A stretch of 56,468 nucleotides of DNA from DASXRC01 sp036506495 (lineage in GTDB: Bacteria > Actinomycetota > Actinomycetes > Mycobacteriales > Micromonosporaceae). Location of the stretch: positions 1 through 56,468 of the forward strand of contig DASXRQ010000086.1 in assembly GCA_036506495.1 (NCBI GenBank), given 5' to 3'. This document shows positions 42,817 through 51,265 of the stretch, piece after piece (the stretch's first letter is position 1; every line of letters starts with the position of its first letter). Position numbers and translations under genes: made by a program. Under the pieces are notes generated by a model that was not told the origin of the DNA, made no database searches, and was given only the letters and a program-made list of their open reading frames with translations.

Positions 42817-44691
42817 GTGGCGAGGCAGAGAACGCGGCGTTCCGCGCTCGCGATGGCCATGCTGGTGACCGCCATGGCCGCCCTGTGGTGGCTCGCCTCG
42901 CCCGCCTCCGCGTCGGTCCCGTCGAGGGCGCCCGGTGCTCTGTGCTCCACGGAGGAATGGCAGGCCGACTTTACGAAGTGCGTCGACAGGCTTCAGGACG
43001 TCGGGGCGGCCCGCGCGCAGTGCCTCACGGCGCCGACGCCGGGCACACCCGACTCCGGCCTCGCCGGGTGGTTCGCCTCCCGCCCGACGGTCGACCGCGG
43101 GAACGGCGTCGCGGGCTACTACAGCCTGTACGGATATGCGGGCTACAGCTACACCACATACGACATCGGGTGCGTCAAGACGGTGATGCACCCGGACTAC
43201 AAGTTCGAGAACACCGTCGCCAACGGCGAGTTCATGATCGCGACCGCCGTCATCGGTGCGTCGAACGCCCTTCGTGAGCGGGCGTGGAACCCGGAGTCCA
43301 TGTGGGGCTGGGCCGATCCTCTGGTCCAGACCGCGACCCGGGCCGTGTACGAAAAGGTCTTCAGCGTCTTCGGCGTCATCACCCTGTGCGTCGTCGGGCT
43401 GTACCTGATCTGGCGATCGCAACAGTCCGACATGAGCAACGCCATGACGACCGCCGGCTGGGCCATCCTGGTGATGGTCGTCGTCACGGCGCTGGCGGCC
43501 TGGCCCGTGCGGTCGGCCAACGTCGCGGACTCCGCGCTCGTCGGCACGCTGGGCGTGGTCCACGACGCGGTGGGGCCGCCGGCGAAGCAGCCGGCGCCCG
43601 GTCGGTGCATCGATCCGCAGCGCTGCCAGGACCTCCGGCCGCCCGCGCTGCGCGCGTCGGACACCGCGACGGAGGCGATGCTGTACCGGAACTGGCTGCG
43701 CGGCGTGCTCGGCTCCGCCGACAGCGAGACCGCGAAGAGGTACGGCCGAGCGCTCTACGACGCGCGCTCGCTCACCTGGGGCGAGGCCGCATCGATCCGC
43801 GAGAATCCGGACACGCGCGACAGCGTGATCGCGGCGAAGAACCGCCAGTGGATGAAGGTCGCCGAACAGATCAAGACCGAGGATCCGGAGGCGTACGAGT
43901 ATCTGCAGGGCACGAGGGGCATGGAGCGCATCGGTGCCGGCTTCATCGCGATCCTCGCCGCCCTGTTCTTCGCACTCTTCGACATCATGGCCTCGGTGCT
44001 CGTGCTGCTCGGATTCCTCCTGTTCCGGTGGGCCGTGATCGCGGCACCCATCCTCGGCACGGTCGGGCTCATGCGACCGGCGAGCGCGGGCATCCGGCGA
44101 CTCGGCAATGCGGTGGTGGCCGCCCTGTTCAACATCGCCATCTTCGGGACCGGGGCAGCGATCTACCTGTTCGCCGTGGATCTGATCATGGGAACCCCGA
44201 CCCTTCCGGGCTGGCTGCAGGTGGTGCTCGTGTGGTTGTGCGGTGTCGTCGGCTGGCTGCTGCTGCGGCCGTACCGCCGCATCACACAGCTTGGCGGCAA
44301 GGACACCAGCGCGGCGGTCACGTCGACCGGATCGTGGCATCGACGGTTCTTCCGCGATCTGCGCGAGGCGGCCCGACTCAACGTCGTCGAGCCAGGCGGC
44401 ACCACGGAGCCGCAGGTCGGCAGGCGTCGGCCGGTCGCCCTTGAACGGACGGCGGTGCGCCCCGAGGCACGCCTGGAAGACCCGGCACACACCGCGCCCG
44501 GCCGCACCGCCGAGCGGGAGCTACCGCCCGCCGAGCGCCCGGACGCCAAACCCGTCCGGGAGCGGCACCCGGCAGGGTGGACCGAGCCGGACGTGGCGGA
44601 GGCACCGGCGTCGTACACGATCTATCGCCCGGACGCGGGTGAAATCGCCGCGCCCACGAAGACGACCCGGGTACGCGCCGAGGCGAGGTGA
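42817..44691 (+). CDS. VirB6/TrbL-like polytopic membrane protein
   Basis: This 624-residue protein has a cleavable signal peptide (SALAMAMLVTAMAALWWLAS ... SASVP), an extracytoplasmic domain with several Cys (LCSTEEWQADFTKCVDRLQD), membrane helices at about 180-198, 208-226, 370-412, 432-458 and 466-483, and a long cytoplasmic Arg/Glu/Pro-rich tail (500-624). VirB6/TrbL proteins form the inner-membrane channel of T4SS. The GTG at 42817 starts one base after the VirB4-like stop. Confidence 0.7.
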   Translation: MARQRTRRSALAMAMLVTAMAALWWLASPASASVPSRAPGALCSTEEWQADFTKCVDRLQDVGAARAQCLTAPTPGTPDSGLAGWFASRPTVDRGNGVAGYYSLYGYAGYSYTTYDIGCVKTVMHPDYKFENTVANGEFMIATAVIGASNALRERAWNPESMWGWADPLVQTATRAVYEKVFSVFGVITLCVVGLYLIWRSQQSDMSNAMTTAGWAILVMVVVTALAAWPVRSANVADSALVGTLGVVHDAVGPPAKQPAPGRCIDPQRCQDLRPPALRASDTATEAMLYRNWLRGVLGSADSETAKRYGRALYDARSLTWGEAASIRENPDTRDSVIAAKNRQWMKVAEQIKTEDPEAYEYLQGTRGMERIGAGFIAILAALFFALFDIMASVLVLLGFLLFRWAVIAAPILGTVGLMRPASAGIRRLGNAVVAALFNIAIFGTGAAIYLFAVDLIMGTPTLPGWLQVVLVWLCGVVGWLLLRPYRRITQLGGKDTSAAVTSTGSWHRRFFRDLREAARLNVVEPGGTTEPQVGRRRPVALERTAVRPEARLEDPAHTAPGRTAERELPPAERPDAKPVRERHPAGWTEPDVAEAPASYTIYRPDAGEIAAPTKTTRVRAEAR

Positions 44692-44696
44692 GCGGC

Positions 44697-45242
44697 GTGC
44701 GGCGGGCGTTCGAGTTCTTCGCGAACCGGATCCTCCGGTCTCGGTACGGGCTAGCACTGCTGCTCACCGGGCTCGTGGTCCTGGTCGTGTCCGGCGCCCG
44801 ACTGCTCGGTGGCGGCGAACCGGCCGACGGCGGCCTCGGTCCGGTCCAGGAAGATCTACGATCGGCGAGCGCCACCATCGGGGTGGACGACAACGTGACG
44901 TCACCGGCGCCGCCCGCGGCGCCGGTGACGAGCCCCGGCACGGCGGCGCCACTGGCGGTGGCCAAGGCCTTCGCCGAGGCGTGGGTGCACCACAACGTGA
45001 CCGCCAACGCCTGGTACGCCGCGCTGCTCCCGCATGCGACCCAGGAGCTCGCCGCGAAGCTCGACGGCGTGGATCCCGCTCGGGTGCCTGCCGACCGAGT
45101 CACCGGCGAGCCGACACTGGTTCCGCGCGGGTCCGCATTCGTGGAGGTCACGATCCCGGTCGACTCCGGCCTGCTGCGGCTGCGCCTCATCGCACCCGAG
45201 GGCCGCTGGCTCGTCGACGGCGTCGACTGGGAGCGCGGATGA
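44697..45242 (+). CDS. VirB8/TcpC-like membrane protein with NTF2-type domain
   Basis: This 181-residue bitopic protein has a short N-terminus, a membrane helix at about 16-34 (GLALLLTGLVVLVVSGARLL), a Pro/Ala/Thr linker, then a folded domain beginning APLAVAKAFAEAWVHHNVTA and ending LRLIAPEGRWLVDGVDW, typical of NTF2-like TcpC/VirB8 periplasmic domains in Gram-positive T4SS. GTG 44697 has GAGGTGA at 5 bases; an in-frame GTG at 44688 overlaps the preceding stop. Confidence 0.7.
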   Translation: MRRAFEFFANRILRSRYGLALLLTGLVVLVVSGARLLGGGEPADGGLGPVQEDLRSASATIGVDDNVTSPAPPAAPVTSPGTAAPLAVAKAFAEAWVHHNVTANAWYAALLPHATQELAAKLDGVDPARVPADRVTGEPTLVPRGSAFVEVTIPVDSGLLRLRLIAPEGRWLVDGVDWERG

Positions 45243-46396
45243 GTGCGGCCATCCCCGACCCCGACCCCGACCGTCGGCCCGGCCGGCGCCACCGCGTGGG
45301 CCTGCTCATCGCGCTGACCGCGACGCTCGGGCTGCTGTGCTGTGGCGGGGCCACGGCGGCGCTCCTGCTCGGCGGGTTCGACCGCTCGTCCGACACGGGA
45401 CTCGCCAGCGCGTTCGGCTGTGGCCAGCACGTCAAGGTCGACCCGAACGGGCGCCTTCCCCGGGCCGGCGACCTCGGGGAAGAACAAATGCGCAACGCCG
45501 CGATCATCATCAACGTAGGCTCGGGTATGCGGATCTCGCCGCGAGGGTGGGTGATCGCGATCGCCGCCGCATTACAGGAGTCGGTGCTGAGCAACCTGCC
45601 GAACCTCGGAGCCCGTAACGACCACGACTCCGTCGGGCTCTTCCAGCAGCGGCCCAGCCAGGGCTGGGGCACGCCGGCACAGCTTCAGGACCCGCGGTAC
45701 GCCGCAACCAGGTTCTACGAGAAGCTGCTCACGATCCGCGGCTGGGAGACGATGACGCTCACCGACGCGGCGCAGGCAGTCCAGCGATCCGCGTTCCCCG
45801 ATGCGTACGCGAAGCACGAGCCGATGGCGACGTCCATCGTGAACGTGCTGGCCGACGGGGCGGCGCGCGCGGCAGTCGGCGTCAGCGTGTTGCGCTGCAC
45901 GACGGGCGGGGAGATCGCCGCGTCCGGTTGGACTGTCCCGGTCCGCGCCCGGATCTTGTCCGGCTTCCGCACGCCCGACCGGCCCACGCACGACGGGGTC
46001 GACATGGGTGCGCCGGCGGGCACGGAGATCGTGGCGGCCGCCGCCGGACGGGTGCTCGTGGTGCGCTGCAACGCGAGCCAATACGGACACCCGTACAGCT
46101 GCGATCGCGACGGGGACCCGGCGACGGTGCGAGGCTGCGGCTGGTATGTCGAGATCCTGCACGCGGGCAACTTCATCACCCGGTATTGCCATATGGGCTC
46201 CCGCCCGCCGGTCGTGGTCGGCCAACCCGTCCGCGCCGGCGAGGTCATCGGGCACGTAGGTTCGAGCGGCCACTCGTCGGGTCCGCATCTGCACTTCGAG
46301 GTCCACATCGACGCCGACAGCTCCAGCCGGGGCGCGATCGACCCGCTGCCCTTCATGCGTGAGCGCGGCGCGCCGCTCGGTGGCGCGGTGGCGTGA
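45239..46396 (+). CDS. lysozyme-like plus M23 peptidase cell-wall hydrolase (VirB1-like)
   Basis: This 385-residue protein has a membrane anchor at about 20-45. A lysozyme/SLT-like domain at about 85-190 has the catalytic-Glu region IAIAAALQESVLSNL and GLFQQRPSQGWGTPAQL. An M23 endopeptidase at about 235-375 has Zn ligands in THDGVDMG and HLHFEVH. It can in principle cut both glycan and peptide bonds, opening the wall for a secretion channel. The ATG overlaps the VirB8-like gene in ATGA. Two extra Cys pairs lie in the M23 domain. Confidence 0.85.
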   Translation: MSAAIPDPDPDRRPGRRHRVGLLIALTATLGLLCCGGATAALLLGGFDRSSDTGLASAFGCGQHVKVDPNGRLPRAGDLGEEQMRNAAIIINVGSGMRISPRGWVIAIAAALQESVLSNLPNLGARNDHDSVGLFQQRPSQGWGTPAQLQDPRYAATRFYEKLLTIRGWETMTLTDAAQAVQRSAFPDAYAKHEPMATSIVNVLADGAARAAVGVSVLRCTTGGEIAASGWTVPVRARILSGFRTPDRPTHDGVDMGAPAGTEIVAAAAGRVLVVRCNASQYGHPYSCDRDGDPATVRGCGWYVEILHAGNFITRYCHMGSRPPVVVGQPVRAGEVIGHVGSSGHSSGPHLHFEVHIDADSSSRGAIDPLPFMRERGAPLGGAVA

Positions 46397-46412
46397 AGGT
46401 CAGACTCCGACG

Positions 46413-47027
46413 GTGAGCCGCGAACCACATTCGGATCCGCTCGGCGGCGAGCACGGGTGGTCGCCGCCACCGCCGGCGTCGATCGTGCCGGTTCCGGCCG
46501 CGAACGCGTCCGAGCTGCGCGGGCGTCGGGTGATCGTCGGGCTGCCGGGGCTGGGATGGCGCCCGGACATGCGCGGTGACGATCGAGTCGTCCAGGGCAG
46601 CCGCACGTTCGTGCCGGTGCTTGCCGAGCACGAGTGGTACCGCGCGGAGGCCGAGCAGATCGAGGTGTTCGCGCCGCTGGTGCCCATCGAACGCGTGTGG
46701 GTCGAGACGGTCGCGGTCGAGGGCTCATCACGGCCGGCCACGCCCAGGTCACCCGATGTGGCCTCCCGCCTGGTGTCGCTGGACGGTCCGCCCCGACGGG
46801 ATCCGATCGCGGCGGTCGACGTCGATGGTGTGACGGGGCGTCGCATGGTGCAGACCTCGGAGGGCGTCGAGCGGCGGGACCTGCGCGCCGTCACGGAGCT
46901 CTACGCCAACCCACAGGGCGATGTCTGCCTGCGCGTGACCACCGAGCTGGAGTGGTACCGCTGGGCCTGGAGCGGGAAGTCGCCGAGGACCCTCGAGCTG
47001 CCCGTCCACGTCCTCTGGGTCGAGTGA
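46413..47027 (+). CDS. uncharacterised protein of the secretion cluster
   Basis: This 204-residue soluble protein without signal peptide or helices long enough to span a membrane looks beta-rich (RRVIVGLPGLGWRPDMRGDD, RTFVPVLAEHEWYRAEAEQ, DVCLRVTTELEWYRWAW). I do not recognise a family. GTG 46413 is 16 bases after the hydrolase stop. It is followed by an opposed gene, so it is probably the last gene of the first transcription unit. Confidence 0.6.
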   Translation: MSREPHSDPLGGEHGWSPPPPASIVPVPAANASELRGRRVIVGLPGLGWRPDMRGDDRVVQGSRTFVPVLAEHEWYRAEAEQIEVFAPLVPIERVWVETVAVEGSSRPATPRSPDVASRLVSLDGPPRRDPIAAVDVDGVTGRRMVQTSEGVERRDLRAVTELYANPQGDVCLRVTTELEWYRWAWSGKSPRTLELPVHVLWVE

Positions 47028-47028
47028 G

Positions 47029-47526
47029 TCACGACAGCTGTTCGGCCCGGCAGACCCGCCAGCCATCCTCGTGTCGAAGCCCGAACCGCCACCGGTCGAC
47101 GACACTCTGCAGGACGCCATCGATGGTCGCGGACCGCCGAATATCGGCGCTCACGAGTGCGGAGTTCCGGGTGGTCTCCTCGACCCTGACGTTCTCCACG
47201 CTGACCGAGATGGCGGATCCCAGGGTCCGCTCCCGACTCTCAACGTCGTCGCGCAGCGAACGGATCGGATCGTCGGCACCGTCGCACTGAAAGACCCGGG
47301 CGCGGGACTGATCCCGGTCGGCCAACGCGGCGTACACGTAGCCCGTCACCGTCACCTCCGGGGAATGACGGTCCGGTGTGGTCGCCCGGTCATAGAGGAC
47401 ATAACCGACGCCGAGGCCGCCGACACAGAGCAGCGCGATGACGCCGGCGCCGACGGTCAGGATCAACCGCCAGTTGCGCCGGCCGGCAACGGCCCGCTCG
47501 GGAGGCGGATTCGGCTGCCCGGTCAC
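47029..47526 (-). CDS. membrane-anchored NTF2-like protein, opposed to the cluster
   Basis: This 165-residue protein has a short basic N-terminus, one membrane helix at about 21-46 (LILTVGAGVIALLCVGGLGV), then a small domain with strands VTVTGYVYAALADRDQSRA, NVRVEETTRNSALVSADIR and VVDRWRFGLRHEDGWRVC. This is the pattern of Mce-associated/NTF2-like extracytoplasmic domains. GTG 47524-47526 is preceded at 6 bases by TACGAT on the minus strand. It is the only leftward gene between 38.8 and 52.8 kb and separates the T4SS-like half from the FtsK/EccC-like half. Confidence 0.7.
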   Translation of the reverse strand: MTGQPNPPPERAVAGRRNWRLILTVGAGVIALLCVGGLGVGYVLYDRATTPDRHSPEVTVTGYVYAALADRDQSRARVFQCDGADDPIRSLRDDVESRERTLGSAISVSVENVRVEETTRNSALVSADIRRSATIDGVLQSVVDRWRFGLRHEDGWRVCRAEQLS

Positions 47527-47538
47527 GCGGCCATCGTA
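47527..47538 (-). promoter_or_regulatory. leaderless-type -10 element of the opposed NTF2-like gene
   Basis: On the minus strand TACGAT (47533-47538), six bases, GTG. Confidence 0.5.
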
Positions 47539-47650
47539 CGAAGCTCGCCAACGAACGTGACAGACGACGCCGGTCGCCCGCGCGGGTGCTCCGCCGTCGT
47601 GTCGGACTGGGATACGGTCAGGAGCCATAGTCGGCGAGGAGGTGAGCGGC

Positions 47651-50230
47651 GTGGCCAACACCAAATCTCGCCTCAACGAGGCCGCGGCGCTGCATCGCCG
47701 AGCCACCGCCACGGTTGCGGCGGCCGGCGCCGCCATCGACGCCTTCCGGCCGATTCCGCCCGACGTGTCCGAGCAGCTCGCTCTCGCGAATCGGTTGCGC
47801 GCCGCGGCCGCGACGCTCGCGCCCGGCTGGCTCGGGGCGCCGCTTTCGGCCCGGTTCGAGCACGCGCCGATCGGCGGTCGCGGCCAACCGGCGTTCGTTC
47901 GCATCGGGGTCGCCCAACCTCTGGACGACGCGGAGTTCCCCGTCGTCGTGCCCCTCCTTGGCACCGGCCATCTCGCCATCGACGCCGACGGGCGGGACCC
48001 GCGCGTGGCCGGCCTGCTCAGGTCGCTGACTTTGCGCCTGCTCGCCACCGCGCCGGCCGGGTCGCTGCTGGTGCGCGGCGTGGACGCGGCCGGCGGCGGC
48101 TCGATCTTCGCGCCGTTCGCGGCGCTCGCCGACGCCGGCCTGATGCCGCCCCCGGCCACCGACCGCGTCGGGCTGCGGGCCGTATTGGCGGAGGCCGAGC
48201 AATGGGTACGCCCCCGGCGGGCGGCACCGAGTCGCCGGGTACGCCGGGATCGGACCCTCCTGCTCGTCATCGCGAGCCTGCCCGAGCCGGCCGATGGCGG
48301 CGATCTGGCCCGCCTCGCGGCGCTGGCGCAGGCCGGCCCGGCGGCGGGTCTCCACCTGGTGGTGGCCGGCTGGCCACCGCCCCCGCTGATGCCCGACGCG
48401 ACTCAGCCGCCGCTGCCCCTGGCCATCGGCGTCGAGCTGCACACCGCGTACGCCGTGGTGGGTGACCCGCCGGGCGCGTCGTTCGGTGCGACGCCGAACG
48501 ACCCACCGGGCCTCGACTCACCCGTCTTCCTCGACGAGGCTCCGCCGCCGCGCCTGATCGACCGCGTCTGCCAGGAGCTGGTCGCCCGGACCGCGGCGGA
48601 GAGCGTGCCGACCCTGGGCGATGTCCTGCCCGACCCGGCCGACGGGATCTGGACCGAGGGCTCGACGGACGAGCTGGCCACCACCGTCGGGCTCGACGGC
48701 GACATCGCCGTTGCCCTAAGGTTCAACGACCTCACCCCGCACTGGATGGTCGGTGGTCGCTCCGGCTCCGGCAAGACAGCCTTCCTCATCAACGTCCTCT
48801 ATGGACTGTGTGCCCGGTATGGACCTGACGAACTCGCCCTCTTCCTGCTCGACTTCAAGGAGGGCGTGTCGTTCGCCGAGTTCACCCCCACCGATCGGGA
48901 CCGGACCTGGCTGCCGCAGGCGCGCGCCGTGGGCATCGAGTCCGACCGCGAGTACGGCCTGGCCGTCCTGCGCGAACTGGACGCGGAAATGACGCGGCGC
49001 TCCACGGCGTACAAGAAGGCCGGCGTGACCCGGTTCGCCGACCTGAGGGCCGCCGACGGGCCTGTTCTGCCGCGCATTCTGTGCGTGATCGACGAGTTCC
49101 AGGTCCTGCTCTCGGGCACCGACCGGCTCGCCTCCGAGGCGACCGGGTTGCTGGAGTCGGTGGCGCGCAAGGGCCGGTCGTACGGCATCCACCTGATCCT
49201 GTCGAGCCAGACCGTGCTGGGCGTCGAGGCGCTGTACACCAAGCGCGACTCCATCTTCGGCCAGTTTCCGGTGCGGGTCGCCCTGCCCGGCGGTGGGGAC
49301 GTGCTCGACCCGACCAACGACGCGGCGGCGGGTCTGCCGCTCGGCACCGCGGTCGTCAACACGGCGGGCGGGCTCGGCGGGCCCCGGGGTGCGACCCGCG
49401 GCCACGAACGGATGGTGCGCTTTCCGGATCCACATGCCGACCTGTCCGAGCTCGCCAGCCTACGGCGGACGCTGTGGGAGGCTCGGCCGCCCGACGCGCG
49501 ACCGCCGCGCGTGTTCGCGGGCTACGCACACCAGTACCTGGACGACGACCCCACCTACCGTGCGGTGCTCCGGGGGCGTGGCGGTCGGCCCACCGTCCTC
49601 GTCGGACGGTGTATCGACGTGGCGCTGTCGACGGCGGCCTTCTCATTGGACACCTCGCCAGGGCGTCACCTGGCCATTCTCGGTCCGAGCCTCGCCGGTG
49701 CGGAGCTGCTGGAGGCGGCCGCCCGGAGCGTCGCCGCCCACCATCAGCCAGGCACCGCCCGGTTCGTGATCGCGTCTCTGGTCGCCGCCGGCGATGACAT
49801 CGCCGCCTCGCTCGCCGCCGAACTGGCCACCCGGCACGAGGTCGAGTCGGTGGACGCGGCCGGGCTCGCGAAACAGCTGCGGCCCGACAGCCCCGGGTAT
49901 CTCGTCGTCCTCGGCATGGACGCGGTCGGCACCGGCGTCCTGCCGGCCGACCGGTTGCGCGAGACGCTCCGCGAGGGACCGGGGAACGGCGTGCACCTGC
50001 TGTCCTGGTGGCGTGGACTGCGCCGGTTCACCGAGGAGATCGGCGGGAGCGCGGCGCGGGAGGACGTCGCCGGGCTCGTGTTCCTCAACGTCCCCGGGGC
50101 GGACGTGTCGCTGCTGCTCGGCCGGCAGATCGACTGGCAGCCGCGACCCAACCGCGCGCTGCTGCACGACCGGCACGCTGACCGCACCACCGTCATCGTG
50201 CCGTTCTCGCGGGGGGAGCACGAGCCGTGA
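47651..50230 (+). CDS. FtsK/SpoIIIE (EccC-type) ATPase, second ATPase domain degenerate
   Basis: This 859-residue protein has no membrane helix. An N-terminal helical and beta-rich part (1-330) is followed by an intact FtsK-like domain with Walker A VGGRSGSGKTAFLINVL at about 367 and Walker B ILCVIDEFQVLLSG at about 477. A second ATPase-like domain follows, whose P-loop reads LAILGPSLAGAELLEAA at about 677, without the GKS/T. One active plus inactive tandem domains is the EccC pattern of type VII secretion; a TcpA-like coupling ATPase is the alternative. GAGGAG lies 9 bases before GTG 47651. Confidence 0.85.
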   Translation: MANTKSRLNEAAALHRRATATVAAAGAAIDAFRPIPPDVSEQLALANRLRAAAATLAPGWLGAPLSARFEHAPIGGRGQPAFVRIGVAQPLDDAEFPVVVPLLGTGHLAIDADGRDPRVAGLLRSLTLRLLATAPAGSLLVRGVDAAGGGSIFAPFAALADAGLMPPPATDRVGLRAVLAEAEQWVRPRRAAPSRRVRRDRTLLLVIASLPEPADGGDLARLAALAQAGPAAGLHLVVAGWPPPPLMPDATQPPLPLAIGVELHTAYAVVGDPPGASFGATPNDPPGLDSPVFLDEAPPPRLIDRVCQELVARTAAESVPTLGDVLPDPADGIWTEGSTDELATTVGLDGDIAVALRFNDLTPHWMVGGRSGSGKTAFLINVLYGLCARYGPDELALFLLDFKEGVSFAEFTPTDRDRTWLPQARAVGIESDREYGLAVLRELDAEMTRRSTAYKKAGVTRFADLRAADGPVLPRILCVIDEFQVLLSGTDRLASEATGLLESVARKGRSYGIHLILSSQTVLGVEALYTKRDSIFGQFPVRVALPGGGDVLDPTNDAAAGLPLGTAVVNTAGGLGGPRGATRGHERMVRFPDPHADLSELASLRRTLWEARPPDARPPRVFAGYAHQYLDDDPTYRAVLRGRGGRPTVLVGRCIDVALSTAAFSLDTSPGRHLAILGPSLAGAELLEAAARSVAAHHQPGTARFVIASLVAAGDDIAASLAAELATRHEVESVDAAGLAKQLRPDSPGYLVVLGMDAVGTGVLPADRLRETLREGPGNGVHLLSWWRGLRRFTEEIGGSAAREDVAGLVFLNVPGADVSLLLGRQIDWQPRPNRALLHDRHADRTTVIVPFSRGEHEP

Positions 50231-50880
50231 GTGAGGCCTGGTCGGACTACCTGGCCGCCGCGCAGCGCCTTGGCACGGTCCGCCGGGGCGTGGCCGCCGC
50301 GGTGGCGAGCGAGGCCGCCGCGCTCGCGGCCGCACGCGATGAGTTGGCGGCCGCACGCGCACGGCTCGCGCCCCAGCAGGCGCGGCTGCGCGACGAAGGC
50401 GTACCGGATGCGTTTCTCACGCCGACCCCGGATGAGCTGGCGGCCGCCGCCGCGGCGGTCGAGGGCGGCCCCGGCCCCATCCTGGCGGAGCTGCGCGAGG
50501 CGCGCGTGACCGCGGACGCCGCCGACGCCGCCCTGGTCGGCACCGGCTCCTGGATCGGTACCCCGGTGGCCGGCGTCTCGGAGTGGCCACCGCGGCTTCG
50601 CAATCTGCTCGTGTACGGGCCGTTCGCGATCGTCGTCCTGGTCGTGCAGGTGGCGCTCTACCTGTCGGTGAGCGAGACGGCCCTGCCGGTGTACGTGCCG
50701 CTGTGTGGGCTGGCGATGCCGGCCGCGGCGTTCGGGTTGGGCTGGCTCACGATCGGCCGGGTGTTCCCACCCGGCCCGACGGGCAAGGTGGAGCGGACAC
50801 CCGTGCTCGGCGCCGCGGTCAGCCTGGCGCCGGTGCTCGCGATCTGCGTGGCCGCGGCGGCGCTCGCCGTGGTCGGTTAG
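50227..50880 (+). CDS. coiled-coil protein with four C-terminal membrane helices
   Basis: In this 217-residue protein, residues 1-105 are Ala/Glu/Arg-rich helices (coiled coil), then membrane helices at about 125-147, 152-172 and 190-215, with a short hydrophobic segment between (LCGLAMPAAAFGLGWLTIG). The GTG start overlaps the FtsK-like stop in GTGA, so the two are translated together and probably form one membrane complex. No family recognised. Confidence 0.7.
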   Translation: MSEAWSDYLAAAQRLGTVRRGVAAAVASEAAALAAARDELAAARARLAPQQARLRDEGVPDAFLTPTPDELAAAAAAVEGGPGPILAELREARVTADAADAALVGTGSWIGTPVAGVSEWPPRLRNLLVYGPFAIVVLVVQVALYLSVSETALPVYVPLCGLAMPAAAFGLGWLTIGRVFPPGPTGKVERTPVLGAAVSLAPVLAICVAAAALAVVG

Positions 50881-50888
50881 GGGGCTGG

Positions 50889-51149
50889 GTGGCCAGCGTG
50901 AACGAGGTGAAGCTGCAGGTCGCCGCGTCAGTGGAGCAGACCCAGCGGGCCATCGCCGGCATTGGCGGGGTGACCGACCAGCTCGACGAGGCGTTGACCC
51001 GGTTGCGGCTGACGGCCGCCGGCACCGCGCATCCATCCCTTGTGGACGCCATCTCCCGGCTGGAACAGGCGAAGTCGCGCCTGGACGACGCCGCGACGTT
51101 GGCGCGGGCCGCGGCCGACGCCGCGGACGCCTACCGCGGTCTCGCATAG
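50889..51149 (+). CDS. WXG100-sized small helical protein
   Basis: This 86-residue protein is predicted to be two helices around a turn (GIGGVTDQLDEALTRLRLTA then DAISRLEQAKSRLDDAATLA). Size, helical hairpin and position after an EccC-like ATPase resemble WXG100/Esx secretion substrates, but no W-x-G turn is present. GTG 50889 follows AGGGGG closely; GTG 50898 is an alternative with longer spacing. Confidence 0.65.
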   Translation: MASVNEVKLQVAASVEQTQRAIAGIGGVTDQLDEALTRLRLTAAGTAHPSLVDAISRLEQAKSRLDDAATLARAAADAADAYRGLA

Positions 51150-51265
51150 CGGGACGCCGCGCCCCGATTTGCCGGATGTTTTCCACAGAAGGTCGGCACG
51201 CATTGCGGTCGCCCGCGCACTCCCCATAGAACCGGATCGGTTGTTCGAAAAGTTGGGGAGGAACC

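Noticed and set aside
51179..51187. Perfect DnaA-box-like TTTTCCACA
   Set aside because: It is a single copy with no cluster, no AT-rich region and no dnaA/dnaN nearby, so it is not evidence of an origin.
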